A stretch of 64,000 bases of DNA from Dermacentor variabilis (lineage: Eukaryota; Arthropoda; Arachnida; Ixodida; Ixodidae): contig NC_134568.1 in assembly GCF_050947875.1 (NCBI RefSeq), forward strand, positions 202,675,229 to 202,739,228, written 5' to 3'. Shown piece after piece: positions 35,186-48,300 of this stretch; position 1 is the stretch's first letter; every line of letters begins with the position of its first letter. Made by a program: the position numbers and the translations under genes. A model generated the notes under the pieces. That model ran no database searches and was not told the origin of the DNA. It was given only the letters and a program-made list of their open reading frames with translations.

Positions 35186-38100
35186 TGTCAATGTCATCAG
35201 GGCCATGCTGACAAGCATTGACACTCCATCTGCTCGAAGTGGACTACAAGTGCTCGACGCGCTGAGCCCCGTCCTAACAAGCCTTGAGTGAAGCCATGAC
35301 TGACAATCACCATTCATTTCGTAAGGAGGTCAGAGAAGCGTCGATCCTTCAGTGGAACGCGAGAGGTCTAAGATCTCGCATCGCCGATTTTCTTCAATTT
35401 GTTCTCACTAACCGATTTCCAATCATTGTCATCTGTGAACCAAGATTATCCCATCCAATAAGACTATCCGGCTACGAGACAATAATCTCATCAAGCGACA
35501 TCAAAAGTAGCAAGGTCGTCGTGTTTATTCGCCGTGAACTTACTTACGTCGTCCAACCGGTGCAACCTCATGACGACAATCAGTATGTGTGCATGACTGT
35601 TAAAAATAAGAAAGTCACCTTTGCACTCTTGGGGGTGTATCTGTCTCCATCAAGACGATTTGACACCAAAAGGCTCGAAGACATCTTAAAAACACATCCT
35701 GGTCCATGGATTATCACCGGGGACTTCAACGCACACCATACCATTTGGGGAAGCTCTAAGGTTAACGCGACGGGAAGACGACTAGCTTCATTAGTTTCCA
35801 ACAATGGTCTCTACCTGCTGAATGACGCGAGTCCAACATTTCTGCGAGGAATAACGTACAGCAGCTGCCTCGATTTGACTTTCGTGTCCCACCGCCTCGC
35901 CGCACATGTTAAGTGGTTTTTGGACATTGAAACGCGCGGAAGTGAGCACATCCCCACTTACCTCAAGATCAAGGGAATGTCTAACACGTATACGTCCACC
36001 ACGATACGAAGAATAGATTGGACTGTCTTTAAATCCCACATTGAGGACGCTTGTCACAAAGGCATCTCTTGTGGACTTCAACAAGCTATCAAGGAAACGG
36101 CACAGACAGTCACGCGCACACTCACGTGTTCTCCAAGGTATTCTGAATTCGACCTGGAATTGGAGCGGCTTCGTGCGATTCGCCGTCGTGCCGAAATAAG
36201 ATATCGACGCACTAAGTCAATTCAGGATCTAAGAACAGCCAGGCGAATGCAAAAGAAGATACAACGCCGCATGGACAAACTAGAGGCTCCGAGGTGGTCG
36301 AAATTTTGTGCGTCGCTAGATCCCCGCAAACCGCTATCTCAAATATGGAGAACTGTGCGAGGTCTACGTTCTGTTCCGGAACAGCATTTCCCGTTTAAGG
36401 CCCTAGCACTATTCCAGCGCCGACAAGACATTGATGTGGCGGAAGATTTCTGTGCTATGATTGCGGGCCAACCAACTCGTAAAGGTTCGCTTACATTGAA
36501 CCGTATTCCAGATTCACGAGATTCACGCATGGATCTGCTTTTCACGACTTAAGAGCTTGACGCGGCGCTCGCCCTATGTAATCGGTCGTCGTCGCCTGGT
36601 CCGGATGGCATATCTCACCGCATGCTATGTCACCTTGGTGAACGGGCACGAAGAGCACTCCTTAATATCTATGACGAGTCCTGGCAGGAGGGCAAAGTTC
36701 CCCAAGATTGGAAGATCAGCCGCCTGGTACCGCTTCTTAAGCCTGGCAAGTCTCCCTTAGGGATTACTTCATACCGACCAATTGCGCTGGCAAGTTGCGT
36801 TGGGAAGGTAATAGAGCGAATGATTCTCGCCAGACTTGAGTGGTACCTTGAACATTACGAAATCTACCCGCACGCCATGGCTGGTTTTCGACGTCACCGA
36901 TGTTCTATCGACAACGTTATCGATCTGGTAACCTATGTTCAACACCAAAAGACGTGTAAGAGGTTATCTGTCGCAATGTTCTTAGACATAAAGGGAGCCT
37001 ACGACAACGTTCTCCATGACGCCATACTTGAAGCATTGGAATCGGTGGGCCTAGGCGGTCCATTATATCGTTGGACTCGCAGTTATTTACATAGGCTGTC
37101 TCTCTTTCTTAACACGGAAGCTGGCCCAACCTCGCAATACTATACGCACCATGGAGTTCCACAAGGCGGTGTCTTGAGTCCCACACTTTTCAACCTTGTA
37201 CTCATTGGTCTCGTGGAACGACTTCCGAACACAGTTAAAATGTCAATGTATGCCGATGACATCTGCGTCTGGGCATCTGGTGTGACACGGCCGCAAGTAC
37301 GCGCCAGGCTTCAAAAAGCTGCCACGTCAACATCGGCGTACTTAAATGAACAAGGCCTCAAGATCTCGCCAGAAAAATGCGCATTGGTCGCGTTTAGCCA
37401 AAAGCCAATGAGATCATACGATGTCTCTATCGACGGTCAAAGCATACCTTATGTCAGGACACACCGATTCTTAGGCGTAATAATTGATCGTGACCTCTGC
37501 TGGAGTCCTCATGTGGCCTACCTAAAGAAGCGCCTGACGGATATCTCTAATGTGTTTAAGTTTCTTGAAGGAAATGTCTGGGGTACGTCAGTACATGCAA
37601 TGATGCAACTGTACAGGACGCTCTTTCTTGGGTATTTGCGATACAGCTTGCCTGTGCTGACCAACACCTGCAGAAGTAATATCCGTACACTCGAAAGCGT
37701 CCAGGCACAGGCACTTAGAGTGTGTCTTGGATTGCCGCAGTGTTCGTCAACGGCTGAAACAATTTCCATTGCACAGGATTTCCCAGCCAAGACCCATATA
37801 GTCATGGAAGCGCTCAGAGCACACGTAAGACACCTTGCTCGAGCCCCTGCCCATCATCTAGCCTCACTGCCAGAGGATCGTCCACGTGCTTCCTTTTGTG
37901 AAACAGTCCTGCCTTATCGTGCATACCTTCCATCAGGTTATACAGCTCCAGCGAAAGTTCCGTTTCCACCATGGTGCTTGGCTCAAGCAAATGTTCGACT
38001 AATGGTACCAGGAATACGAACAAAAGCCCAACTCTCGTCTCCAGCACTCAAGCAGCTTTCACTGCTCTTGCTGTACGAGACGTACAACGAGCATCATCAT

Positions 38101-39135
38101 CTTTATACTGACGCTTCAACCACGGTGAATGGGTCTGCAGGATCGGTGATCTTTCCTGCAAAACCTTCCACCATAAAAATTCGACTGTCTCACCAGACTA
38201 CATCGACTGCCGCGGAGCTTGCTGCTATTCGTTGTGCACTTCGTGTAATTTCTGAAGAACTACCCAAGAAATGGAGCGTGTTCACTGACTCCAAGGCTGC
38301 TCTTCATTGTTTGGTTTCTGCCTTACGCCGCGGACCCCACGAACAACTAGTTATAGAAATCACACTGCTGCTTCACCACCTCGTCGAGCAAGGACACGAC
38401 ATCACGTTGCAGTGGATTCCAAGCCACTGTGGCATAATGGGCAATGAACATGCCGACGCAGCAACACGATCTGCACACGAGGAGTTCTTGCAAGACTCCA
38501 TTCCATTCTCAAGAACAGACGCTGCAACAAAAATTCGTGTGCTCGCAAATGAAGCCATCAAAACTTTATGGAACACACCCAGCTTAAAGCATACACGTCT
38601 ACACCGACTGGACCCATCCCTTCGACTTCGACCCCCACCTGGACTCTCTCGACTCGAAACAGCAGTACTTTGCCGACTGCGGCTTGGTGTCGCCTGCACA
38701 AGATCCTTCGCCTTCCGAGTCGGTATGGACGACAGCGCGGCTTGGAGACACTGCGGCGGCGAAGAAACTATCGAGCACGTGCTTTGCCACTGTGCTCGAT
38801 ACAGCGCGCACCGGCTGTCACTAGCGACCGTGTTGGCACGCCTTCACGACACGCCACTTTCAGAACAGTCAGTTTTGGAATGCCGACGTGAACTGTCGTC
38901 GCAGCAAAAGTCGGTCAAGGCTCTGTTGACTTTTCTACGTGACAGTGGCCTATTAGAAAGACTATAATGACCTCATTTCGTCCCTTCTCATATTTTTTCG
39001 CTTTTATTTTTGTCACGCTCTTCTTTCCGTCTTTACTTCCCCTTTCCCTTCCCCTAGTGCAGGGTAGCAAACCGGACGTTTTAAGTCTGGTTAATCTCCC
39101 TGCCTTCCTCTCATTTGCATCTCTCTCTCTCTCCC
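35186..39135 (+). mobile_element. I-type LINE family 1, 5'-truncated, nearly intact
   Basis: A 3.95-kb insertion into the family 2 LINE in opposite orientation, bounded by TCCTCTACT on both sides. It contains the last 35 codons of ORF1 (stop at 35289-35291), ORF2 (35296-38967), a 3' UTR with GCAAACCGGACG and CTGGTTAATCTCCCTGCC, and a (CT)n tail. Truncation at the 5' end removes the promoter and nearly all of ORF1. Confidence 0.9.
35296..38967 (+). pseudogene. Family 1 ORF2: endonuclease, reverse transcriptase, RNase H; one nonsense codon
   Basis: A retrotransposon polyprotein of 1223 codon positions, starting at ATG 4 nt after the ORF1 stop. Endonuclease (about 15-230): LQWNARGL, VICEPRL, ITGDFNAHHTIWGS, and SEH where SDH is usual. 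Reverse transcriptase (about 440-720): YRPIALASCVGKVIERMIL, AMFLDIKGAYDNV, VPQGGVLSPTLFNLVL, SMYADDICVW (catalytic YADD). RNase H (about 935-1065): LYTDAST, TAAELAAIRCAL, FTDSKAALHCL, PSHCGIMGNEHADAA. A C-terminal HCGGEETIEHVLCHC follows. Only TAA at 36550-36552 (codon 419) breaks the frame; the related copy at 45.46 kb has a Gln codon (CAG) there. The first Cys of the C-terminal C-x2-C motif is Trp. RNase H plus an AP-type endonuclease points to the I group of LINEs. Confidence 0.9.
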
Positions 39136-40648
39136 TCCTCTACTGTGTTAATTGCAGTCTGGAGTCGTTGTTCTATTGATCCGTCGCTGTCATCACAGGT
39201 CCAGATAGTAATATCGTCCGCGTAGATTGTGTGATTCAGGGACTCTATGTGATTTAATTTTTCGGGGAGTTCCATCAAGACAAGATTAAATAGCATGGGC
39301 GAGATGACAGCGCCTTGTGGCGTGCCGGCCACCCCTATGTCGATCTCGGGCGACTTGAGCCCTCCGACGTAGATGACTGCTTTCCTATCTGATAGGAAGC
39401 TCTTGATGTAGTTATACGTCCGTTGCCCTAGTCCTATTCGTTCGATGTTTTCCAATATGGTTGCGTGGTTGGCATTATCGAAAGCCTTTTTAAGATCAAG
39501 GTCCAAGATGGCCCTTGTAGAGCGCGTTTTATAATCGATTATCTGATGCTTAAGTTGAAGCATCGCATTTTGTGTCGAAAGGTTTTTGCGAAATCCTATC
39601 ATTGTATCTGGGTATATGTTATAATCCTCTAAGAAGTTATCTACACTGTTTAAAATTACATGTTCCATTAATTTTCCGACGCAGTATGTTAGGGAGATCG
39701 GTCTGAGGTTGTCAATCTCAAGCTTCTTACCAGGTTTTGGAATGAGCGTTATCGTCGCTTTCTTCCATTGAGCTGGCACTTCTCCCTTTACCCAACACTC
39801 GTTTATGTATTCTGTTAGTTTGGCTATCGATTCATCATCGAGGTTCCTGAGAGTCTTGTTGGTTATACCGTCCGGGCCTGGGGCGGATTTGGTGTTTAAC
39901 TTTTGTAGGGTCGCGCGGATTTCTGCCTCCGTGAGTTCCTCGTCTGATTTTGCGTTTGTATTCCCGTTGTAGCTAGGATAGTTGCAAGGGGGTTCCTGTG
40001 TTAAGTATTTCTGCTGTAATTCATTGAGAAATTCCTCTTCTGTGCCTTCATAAGCGTGTATTAACTTATTAATGGCTTGTATGTGATTTTTCTTGTTATT
40101 GTCATGGTCAAGCAGCAACCTGAGCATGCGCCAGGTTTTGCCGGTGCTTAATTGTCCGTCCATGGAACTACATATCTCGTCCCATTGTTGTTTGGTCAAT
40201 TGCTTAGCATGTTCTTCTATTTTTTTTTGTTGAGGAGCGCTATGCACTTTCTTAACTTTCTCTTATGCTTCTGACCGCCAAGTCTATTCTGAAGCGACTG
40301 CTTAGCTTCCCACATGTGGAGAAGTCTGCTGTCGCATTTATCCAAGTTAGATTCAGATGGTTCTATTTTTGTGGCAGCTTTCACGTCATCACTGAGATCC
40401 TTAGACCGTTGTTCTATGTCTGCGATTGATGGTTGCTGTGTCGTCTCTCGTGTTCTACGAAATAGTTCCCAGCCTACTAATCTGATCTGTCATTTCTTGG
40501 CTCTATTCGGTCCTTGTCTGACGTGTAACTCCAATATGCGATGGTCACTACCCAAATCTTCCAGTGTGTTGTGCCACGTCGCCTTTTCCATATTCTTGGT
40601 AAAGGTTAGGTCTGGGGTTGTGTCCCTGTTTAGCGCCGTGCCTATCAA
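39136..40648 (-). pseudogene. I-type LINE family 2, 5' part (endonuclease end and RT core)
   Basis: The minus frame at 40247-39145 encodes the first part of the RT: SAPGPDGITNKTL, LRPISLTYCVGKLMEHVI, GFRKNLSTQNAML, ILDLDLKKAFDNANHATIL, GTPQGAVISPMLFNLVL and TIYADDITIWT (catalytic YADD). Upstream (40648-40490), another frame reads ALNRDTTPDLTFTKN and LEDLGSDHRILELHV, the end of the endonuclease with its SDH motif. So the copy is 5'-truncated inside the endonuclease. A stop at about 40495 and a frameshift near 40260 break it. It continues across the family 1 insertion into 35176-33546, with a further small frameshift just past the junction. Confidence 0.85.
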
Positions 40649-40954
40649 AGTATGTTTGCAAACTGGTATTCACAACAGAATGTTTCTATCATGACACTAT
40701 ACATTATAATGCATATTTTATTAAAATCATAAAAGTAGCGTTAAGAACAAACAAGCAGTTTGTTCGCAAAATCAGGTCTCTTAGGAACATACGTGGTCTT
40801 GAATATCACGTATACATTAGAAAGACAGCCTTGTTAGCTAAATAATATCGCTATATACTTGCACGACTGAATCGGTAATGCGTGCACTTTTTCTGTTGTT
40901 CTAATGGACGCAGCAGATAGTGCAAATATTGTATCAGATATGTTACAGTGATTT
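40649..40954. other. Spacer between two LINE copies
   Basis: AT-rich sequence without a recognisable feature. Confidence 0.3.
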
Positions 40955-42362
40955 CAGAAAGCACCAATTGAAGTAGGAGTTCAGGCACCAAGGCAGCCCG
41001 TAGATAAACTCTCCCAAGTAACAAATGACCTAATAAAGAAACGACAAAGTATGAAAGTGTATGAAAGATCAGTCAAAATTCGCCGCACTATCAAAGCTGA
41101 TACACAATAAGTGATATTACAAATTATAACGTCGAAAAGATTGAAGGAGCAGTAAAAATTGGGGACAGTATGTGAAATCAATGAAAAGGAAACTTGGAAT
41201 ATAGGAAAGCGCAAGATGTATGAAGTGAAAGATAAGCAAGGCAATGTCATCAGCAATTCGATGATACAGTAAAGGCAGGAGAGGACTTCTATACTGATCT
41301 GTGCAGTACCTAGAGAAGCCACGCAACCTTGATTGTAAGTAGTGACATCAGCAGTGACGAAGAGGATGCAGAAGCTCTATGTGTAACTAGCGATAAAGTA
41401 AGAAGGGCTTACCGGAGAAAAATGACCGGCGAAGATGGAATAAGAGTCAATTTGACCAAAGATGGAAAGGAAATTATACCTGAAAACCTGGCAACCCCTT
41501 AAACGCAATGCCTAACAACTTCAAGTGCACGAGATATTTGGAAGAATGCCAACACTATACTAATCCTTAAGAAGAGAGACGTTAAAGAACTGAATAATTA
41601 TAGGCCCATTAGCTTTCTTTCAATATTGTATAAAATATTTACTAAGGTAATTTATAATACAATCAGGGCAACACCTGACTTCAATCAACCAAGTGAACAG
41701 ACTGGCTTTCAGAAAGGGTATTCTACAATGGATCACATCTATATGCCCACAACAAGGTAATTAGGAAATCTGTGGAGCACAAACAACCTCTGTATATAGA
41801 TTTAATAGATTGTGAAAAGTCATTTGGTTCAGTAGAGATACCAGCAACCATGAAGCCATTTCGTAATAAAGGAGTACAGAAAGCATATGTGATTATCTTA
41901 GCAAATATCTATAAAGACTCCTCACCTATCTTAATTCTTCACAAGGAAAGCGGAAAAATACCTATCGGGAAAGGTATCATTTAAGGAGACATAATGTCTC
42001 CATTGCAATCCCCACTGCAAGCTTAGAAGTATTCAAGCATTTAGGCTGGGAAGGATTATGAGTAAGGATCAATGACGAATATCTCAGCAGCCTGCGGCTC
42101 GCAGATTACATTGTGCTGTCAGCAGCGCTACATGGGGACGAGTTACAACAAATGATTGAGCACCTTAACAGAAGGAGCATAAGAGTGGGGTTGAAGATTA
42201 ATATGCAGAATACAAAGGCAATGTTCAATAGTCTGACAAGAGCACAAGGATTCGTGATCGGCAGTCAGCCTCTAGAATCCGCGCATGAGTACATTCATTT
42301 AGGTCAATTACTCACAGGAGACTCTGACCATGAAAACGATGCTTAAAGAAGAATAAAAATGA
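40955..42362 (+). pseudogene. RTE-type LINE copy C, first part
   Basis: Decayed frames match copy B: a linker (KFAALSKLIHN), FRKGYSTMDHI-like text, YIDLIDCEKSFGSVEIPAT, IYKDSSPILILHKESGKIPI, LNRRSIRVGLKINMQNTKAM and YIHLGQLLTGDSDHEND. It stops abruptly after AGAAGAATAAAAATGA, where a hAT-like element begins. It resumes at 48552 with the very next codons. It has many stops and is old. Confidence 0.8.
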
Positions 42363-42370
42363 GTCGGAGC
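42363..42370. repeat. 8-bp target site duplication, left copy
   Basis: GTCGGAGC, matching GTTGGAGC at 48552-48559 with one difference. It lies at the point where the RTE copy is broken. Confidence 0.75.
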
Positions 42371-45300
42371 CAGACTTGTGCACATTGCGGAAAAAAACCT
42401 AACCAATTGCAATTACAAAATTACTTCATTCTAATATGTAATTGATAACAGTCACCAATTACTGCCCTACGAAAGTAACTAAGGAATTACTCAAAATAAT
42501 TGATTATTTTTACGTTACTTTCCTCCAAACCTTTATTAACACTGCATAGATACAGTAAATACAACTAGCCGTCTTTGCACTTTCATTGCGTCCTCTGCTG
42601 CTGTTCACACATTCCTTATATTTACTAACAATTGCCTTTCAAAAATTTAGTCAGCCATACTCACTAGTTTTCATTCTGAAGGCATCAGCGGCGACAGTGA
42701 AAGCTCCTTCGAAGTGCCCGCTTGGGCATACGGTGGTGTTGTAACGTATACTGAACTCTTGCTGTAATTCGTCAAACTTTCCACGATTTCTGGCTGTGGA
42801 CGCGGAGATTCCAGTAGGCCCACAAGGCCAAGGCTATGGCAAGCTCTCCAGTGACTCAGAGCACCTAGTCCAGCAGCAGTGAAGACTCCTCGGCTCATGC
42901 TCTGGACCATGGACGCGGAGCCTGCCATCCCGCCAGGCCAGAGGTTTACTTTGACAAGCTCCTCCAGGAAGCGAGGCATTTGGTCCAGCACCAGCGAAGA
43001 CACTGAGGTTTACTAAGTCACAGGCAATGACTCATCGTTTGATAGCTTTGTGTCGGTGAGGAACCGAAAGGCCAAAAGGCGACTCGTCAAGACGTAATCA
43101 GCTGGGAGTACAAGAACACGTTAGGCAAAACGCGAGTGCTGGTCACACACCACCCTCTTCACAAGTATGGATTATCCCATCAGCCTTCGATGATTAAACA
43201 GGCAAGCTCTCTCCGTTTTTATTGAGGGAATAACGCCAAATGAAAGTAGGAGGCCTGACTAAACACGCGAAAGAATGTCTTGCTTTCAACACGACCCATG
43301 GAAATGCGCTAGACAAGTTCCGATGACAGAAATGGTAAATATCGAAGTGCGACCTGTTATACCAATAGAAGGAACCTTCACCGCTGGCTTAATCTACGGC
43401 ATCGACGTGTCAGTTACGAGCTCAGACCTGCCCATTCTGATTAAACTGGCGTATGAAGGAGTGGTCATAACGGATGTATGCCGCCTCGGAAACAGCTGCT
43501 GCGTAAAGATAATGTTGAAGGGCGTCTCCGTCCCTTCGCATGTCAAAGTCGTTCCCTTCCAACTTGTCGTTCGACCGTTTGTCCCCAAGTCGCTTCAGTG
43601 CCACTAGTGTTTCAGTATCGGACATGTCAAGTCCGCCTGTGCAAAATCTACAGTGTTCCCCCGGTGCGTGGAGTCGCACACTGCAGACGTCTGCGGCCCA
43701 ACAAATATTGGGTGCGGCAACTGTAATGGCTCTCATGAGGCCACATCATCTAAAGACTTCCTCAAAACCAAAAAAAAACAATTTGCTTTTCTGAAACGAA
43801 TGGTTAAAGACAGCTCATCTCATAGCGAAGCTTCTGTATTGTTCCGGCTTTGACGTTGTCATCGACGGAAGCGTAAAACGCAGGGTGCAGTTCATGTACG
43901 GATTGTGCAAGCGAGATCGGCTTCAAGTACAAGCAGACCCGAGATCACAAGGAGGCCTCAAATGAAAAATCCTTCCCCTGTAGGAGACTGGCCACCGCTC
44001 CCGAGCCCCCAGCCTTCCCAGGAGCCTACACGCTTGATGCCTCCATCGAAGCAAACTTCAGTTGATGATGGGCCAACACTAGAACGCCGAATCATTCCGA
44101 TGCTACAGTCCATAATGGATGTCATCAGTATAATGTTTATCAGAATCGAAACTCCATCCGCTCGAAGGGGACTACAACTGCTGGATTCGCTGAGCCCAGT
44201 CCTAGAAACCCTCGAGTGAACCACGGCTGACAATCACCAGTCATTTCGTAAGGAGGTCAGAGAAGCATCGATTATTCACTGGAACGCCAGAGGTCTAAGA
44301 TCTCGCATTGCTCGTTTTCGCCACTTTGTACATGACGACCAATTTCCAATCATCGTTATCTGCGAACCAAAATTATTATATCCAATGAGACTATCTGGCT
44401 GCGAGTTAATTACGTCCTCAAGCAACAGCGAAAGTAGGAAGGTTGTCGTCTTTATTCGCTGTGAGTTTACGTCATCCAGCCTGTGGAACCTCATGACAAC
44501 AATCAGAATGTCTGCCTCACCGCTAAAAGCAGAGAGCAATCCTTTAGACTCGTAGGTGCGTACCTATCTCCACCAAACCCGTGTGACATCAAAATACTAG
44601 AAGACATAAAAAGCATATCCTGGTCATTGGATTATGACCGGGGACTTCAACACCCATCACACCATGTGAAGAACCTCAAAAGTCAACGGAGCGAGATGAA
44701 GACTGGCTTCATTTTGTTTCATTCATCGCATGTTGCTGTTGAATGACGCTAGTCCTACATTTCTCCGAGGCTCAGTGTACCGCGGCTGCCTGGACGCCGT
44801 TTTACCACACGTGTTAAGTGGTTTTAGGACATTGAGACACATGGGAGCGATCGCATCCCCACTTAACTTAATATCAACGGGATGTCTAACACCCATCCGC
44901 CTTACACACTACGAAGAATTGATTGGGTTGTATTTAAAAACCTAGTGGAGGACGCTTGTCAGAAAGGTCTCTCGTTTGGACTGCAAGAAGCTATTAAGGA
45001 AGCGGCGCAGACCTCTGTGCGCAGGCTCATGTGCTCACCGAAGTACTCGCTGTTCGACCTGGAGTCGGAGCGACTTTGTGCGATTCGTGGTCGCGCTTAA
45101 CGAAGATACCGATGCACGAAGTACATTCACGATCTAAGGACAAACCGGCGCACTCATAAGAAGATACAAAGTCGCATAGATAAACTGGGATCCGAGCGAT
45201 GGACAAAATATTGTTAGTCCGTTGACCCCCGTAAACCACTATCTCAAATATGGAGAACTGTGAGAGGCCTACGTTCTGTTCCCGAAAAACTCATCCCATT

Positions 45301-48300
45301 CAAGGCCCTAGCTCTCTTCCAACGTCGACAAGACCTCGATGTAGTGGAAGATTCCTGTGCGATGAATGCAGGCCAGCCAACGGGCACAAGTCCCCTTACA
45401 TTTAACTACGTTCGAGAGACACGAGAGTCACGCTTGGATCTGCCGTTCACCGCTCAGAAGCTCGACGCGGCACTTGCCTTATGTAACTAGTCGTCATCAC
45501 CTGGCCCAGATGTTAAAGTTTACCGTATATTGTGCCACCTCCATGAACAGGTGCAATGTGGACTGTTGCACATCTTCAATGAGCCCTGGCTGGATGGAAA
45601 TGTTCCTCGAGAATAGAAGACCAGCCACCTGCTACCACTCTTCAAGCCTGGCAAGTCTTCTCTAGAGATTACTTCGTACCGCCCAATCGCGATGACTAGT
45701 TGCATTGGGAAGGTGATGGAACGAATGATCCTCGCCAGACTTGAATGGTATCGGGAACGCTTCGAAGTTTACCTAGACGCCATGGCTGGCTTTCAATGTC
45801 CCCGATGCTCCATTAACAGCGTCATCGATTTAGTTACATACGTTGAACATCAAAAGAAGTATAAGCGATTATCTGTCGTTATGTTCCTCGATAACAAAGG
45901 GGCATATGGCAATGTTCTTCATGAGGCTATATTTGAGGCTCTGGAAATGACTAAGATCTGCATTCGACTCTATCGTTGGAGACGCAGTTATTTGCTTATG
46001 CGGGCTTTCTTTGTGAATACCGAAGATGGCCCAACTACTCAACACTACACACATCGTGGATTTCCGCAGGGTGGTCTTGAGCCCCACACTCTGCAGCCTT
46101 GTGCTTATTGGTCTCGTACAACGCCTACCAAGTACGGTGAAGTTGTCAATCTATGCCGATGACTTCTGCATCCGCACATCTGGTGTGAGGGGTCCTCAGC
46201 TGCGTGCAAGGCTCAAAACATCTTCGACGTTGATAATGACGTACCCTAAGGATTTCCCCAGAAATATGTGCATTTGTCGCGTTTAGCCGGAAACCAATGA
46301 CTTCGTACGCCATCTCCATCGATAGACAAAATAGGTCTTATGTCAGCGCGCACAGACTTTTAGGGGGTAATCAGCGACAGTAACCTCCGCTGGAGTCCCC
46401 ATGTGACCTACCTAAAAAAGCCCCTGACAGCCATCCTTCACCTTTTCAAGCTTCTTGGAGGAAAAACCTGAGGTACTTAAGTACATGTGATGATGCAACT
46501 GCATTGGAAGCTGTTTCTCGGGTGTATGAAGTACAACTTGGTAGTGCTGACTAATACTTGCAAAACTAACATCTGTACAATCCAAAGGGCCCAGGCCCAG
46601 GGGCTTAGGGTTTGTCTAAGGTTACGGCGACGTACATGAACAAGACAAACCATTTCATTTGCGCTTCACTACCAAGCCAAGATTCACATTATTATGGAAG
46701 GGCTCAAGGCACGCCTCAGGAACCTTGCTCGCACCCATTTCCACTATCTAGCCTTATTGCCAGAACACCGACATCGCCCCTCTTTTTGTCAGACGATGCT
46801 GTCTTATTGTGTATACCTTCCATCAGATTGCATAGCTGCAGCGAGACTTTTGTTTCCCCCTTGGTGCTTGGCTAAGTCACAGGTTTGACGTACAGTACCA
46901 GAAATTCTAACGAAGGCACAACTCTCATCACCAGCTGTCAAGCAACTTTCGCTGCTCTTGCTGTACGAAAAATACAACGCTCATACGGTATACAGATGGT
47001 TCAACCACCGCGGACGGTTCTGTAGGATGAGTAATTTTTCCTGAGAAAGTCACCACCTTGAACTGCGAGACATCACGCCAGACAGCATTGACAACCGCGA
47101 AGCTGGCTGTTCTTCGTAGCGTACTTAGCATAATTCATGAGGAACCACCTCAAAAATGGAGTGTTTTCAGTCACTCCAAGGCAGCTCTAAATTGCTTGTT
47201 TTCCGCCTTACGCCGTGGACCCTACGAACAACTAATTCTAGAAATCCGAGAGCTCCTACATTGCCTCGTCTAGCAAGGACACGACGTCACAATTCAGTGA
47301 CTCCCTAGTCACTATGGCGCAATGGGCAACGAATATGCCGATGAAGCGGCTCGATCTGCTCATGAAAACAACGTGCAGCAACCAATCCCGTTGTCAACAG
47401 TTGCAGCAGCGAAGCTGCAAGTGCTTGCAAATGATGCCACACAATCGTTGTAGTATACACACTTAGTTTCCAGCGCGCACGTCTGCATCGACTGGACCCC
47501 CGTCTTCGACTTCGTCCTCCACCTGGAGTATCCCGACCCGAAACAACGGTACTTTACCCACTGTGGCTTGGCGTCGCTTTTACAAAATAATTTGCTTTCC
47601 GCATCAAAAGGGAAGACAGTGCTGCATGTGACTATTGCGGCCGCGAGAAAACTATTGAACATGTTCTTTGCCGTTGCCCCCGAGACAGTGCACACAGGCA
47701 GTCACTCGCGACCGCTTTGGCCCGTCTTAATGACCGGCCGCTTTCGCAGCAGACAGACCTGGAACTCTGGCCTATACAGTCGTGTCACCACAAGTCGGTT
47801 AGGGTCCTACGGACATTATTGCGTTCGAGTGACCCATCAGAGAGAGACTATAACTCTCACGGATGTTCTCAACCTACTCTATTTTTTCCGTGCCTTTGCT
47901 TTTACTCTCCACTATTCTTTCCGCCTTTCAGTTTCCCTTATGGAAGGCAGCAAATAAGAATATCTTCCGGTTAACCTCCCTACGTTTCCCATCCCGTTTG
48001 TCTTTCTCTCTCTATATAGTGATCTTGCTAACGTATATGGTTACTGATCATCTGGGCCCTATATGAAACGCCGTGCTTCGTTGCTGCTGATATTTGAAAA
48101 AGACGCTTCGATTTGGTCCAATGAAAAGTAAAAATAAAAGAAAAAGGGCCGTATTTCATTTCCTGGCATTCATGTCGGAAGTGGTCGTCGCTAATTAAGA
48201 TATACCAGCACCGGTTCAATTCGTCGGCCAACATCTGGCGGAGTGTTAAAATGAGAAAATAAATACTGAGCTTCCGGGTTTCCCTGTCTGAGCATCCGTG

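Noticed and set aside
36622..38967. Treating this as an independent 781-residue gene
   Set aside because: It is the downstream part of LINE ORF2 in the same frame as 35296-36549, separated only by one TAA; the apparent start is internal.
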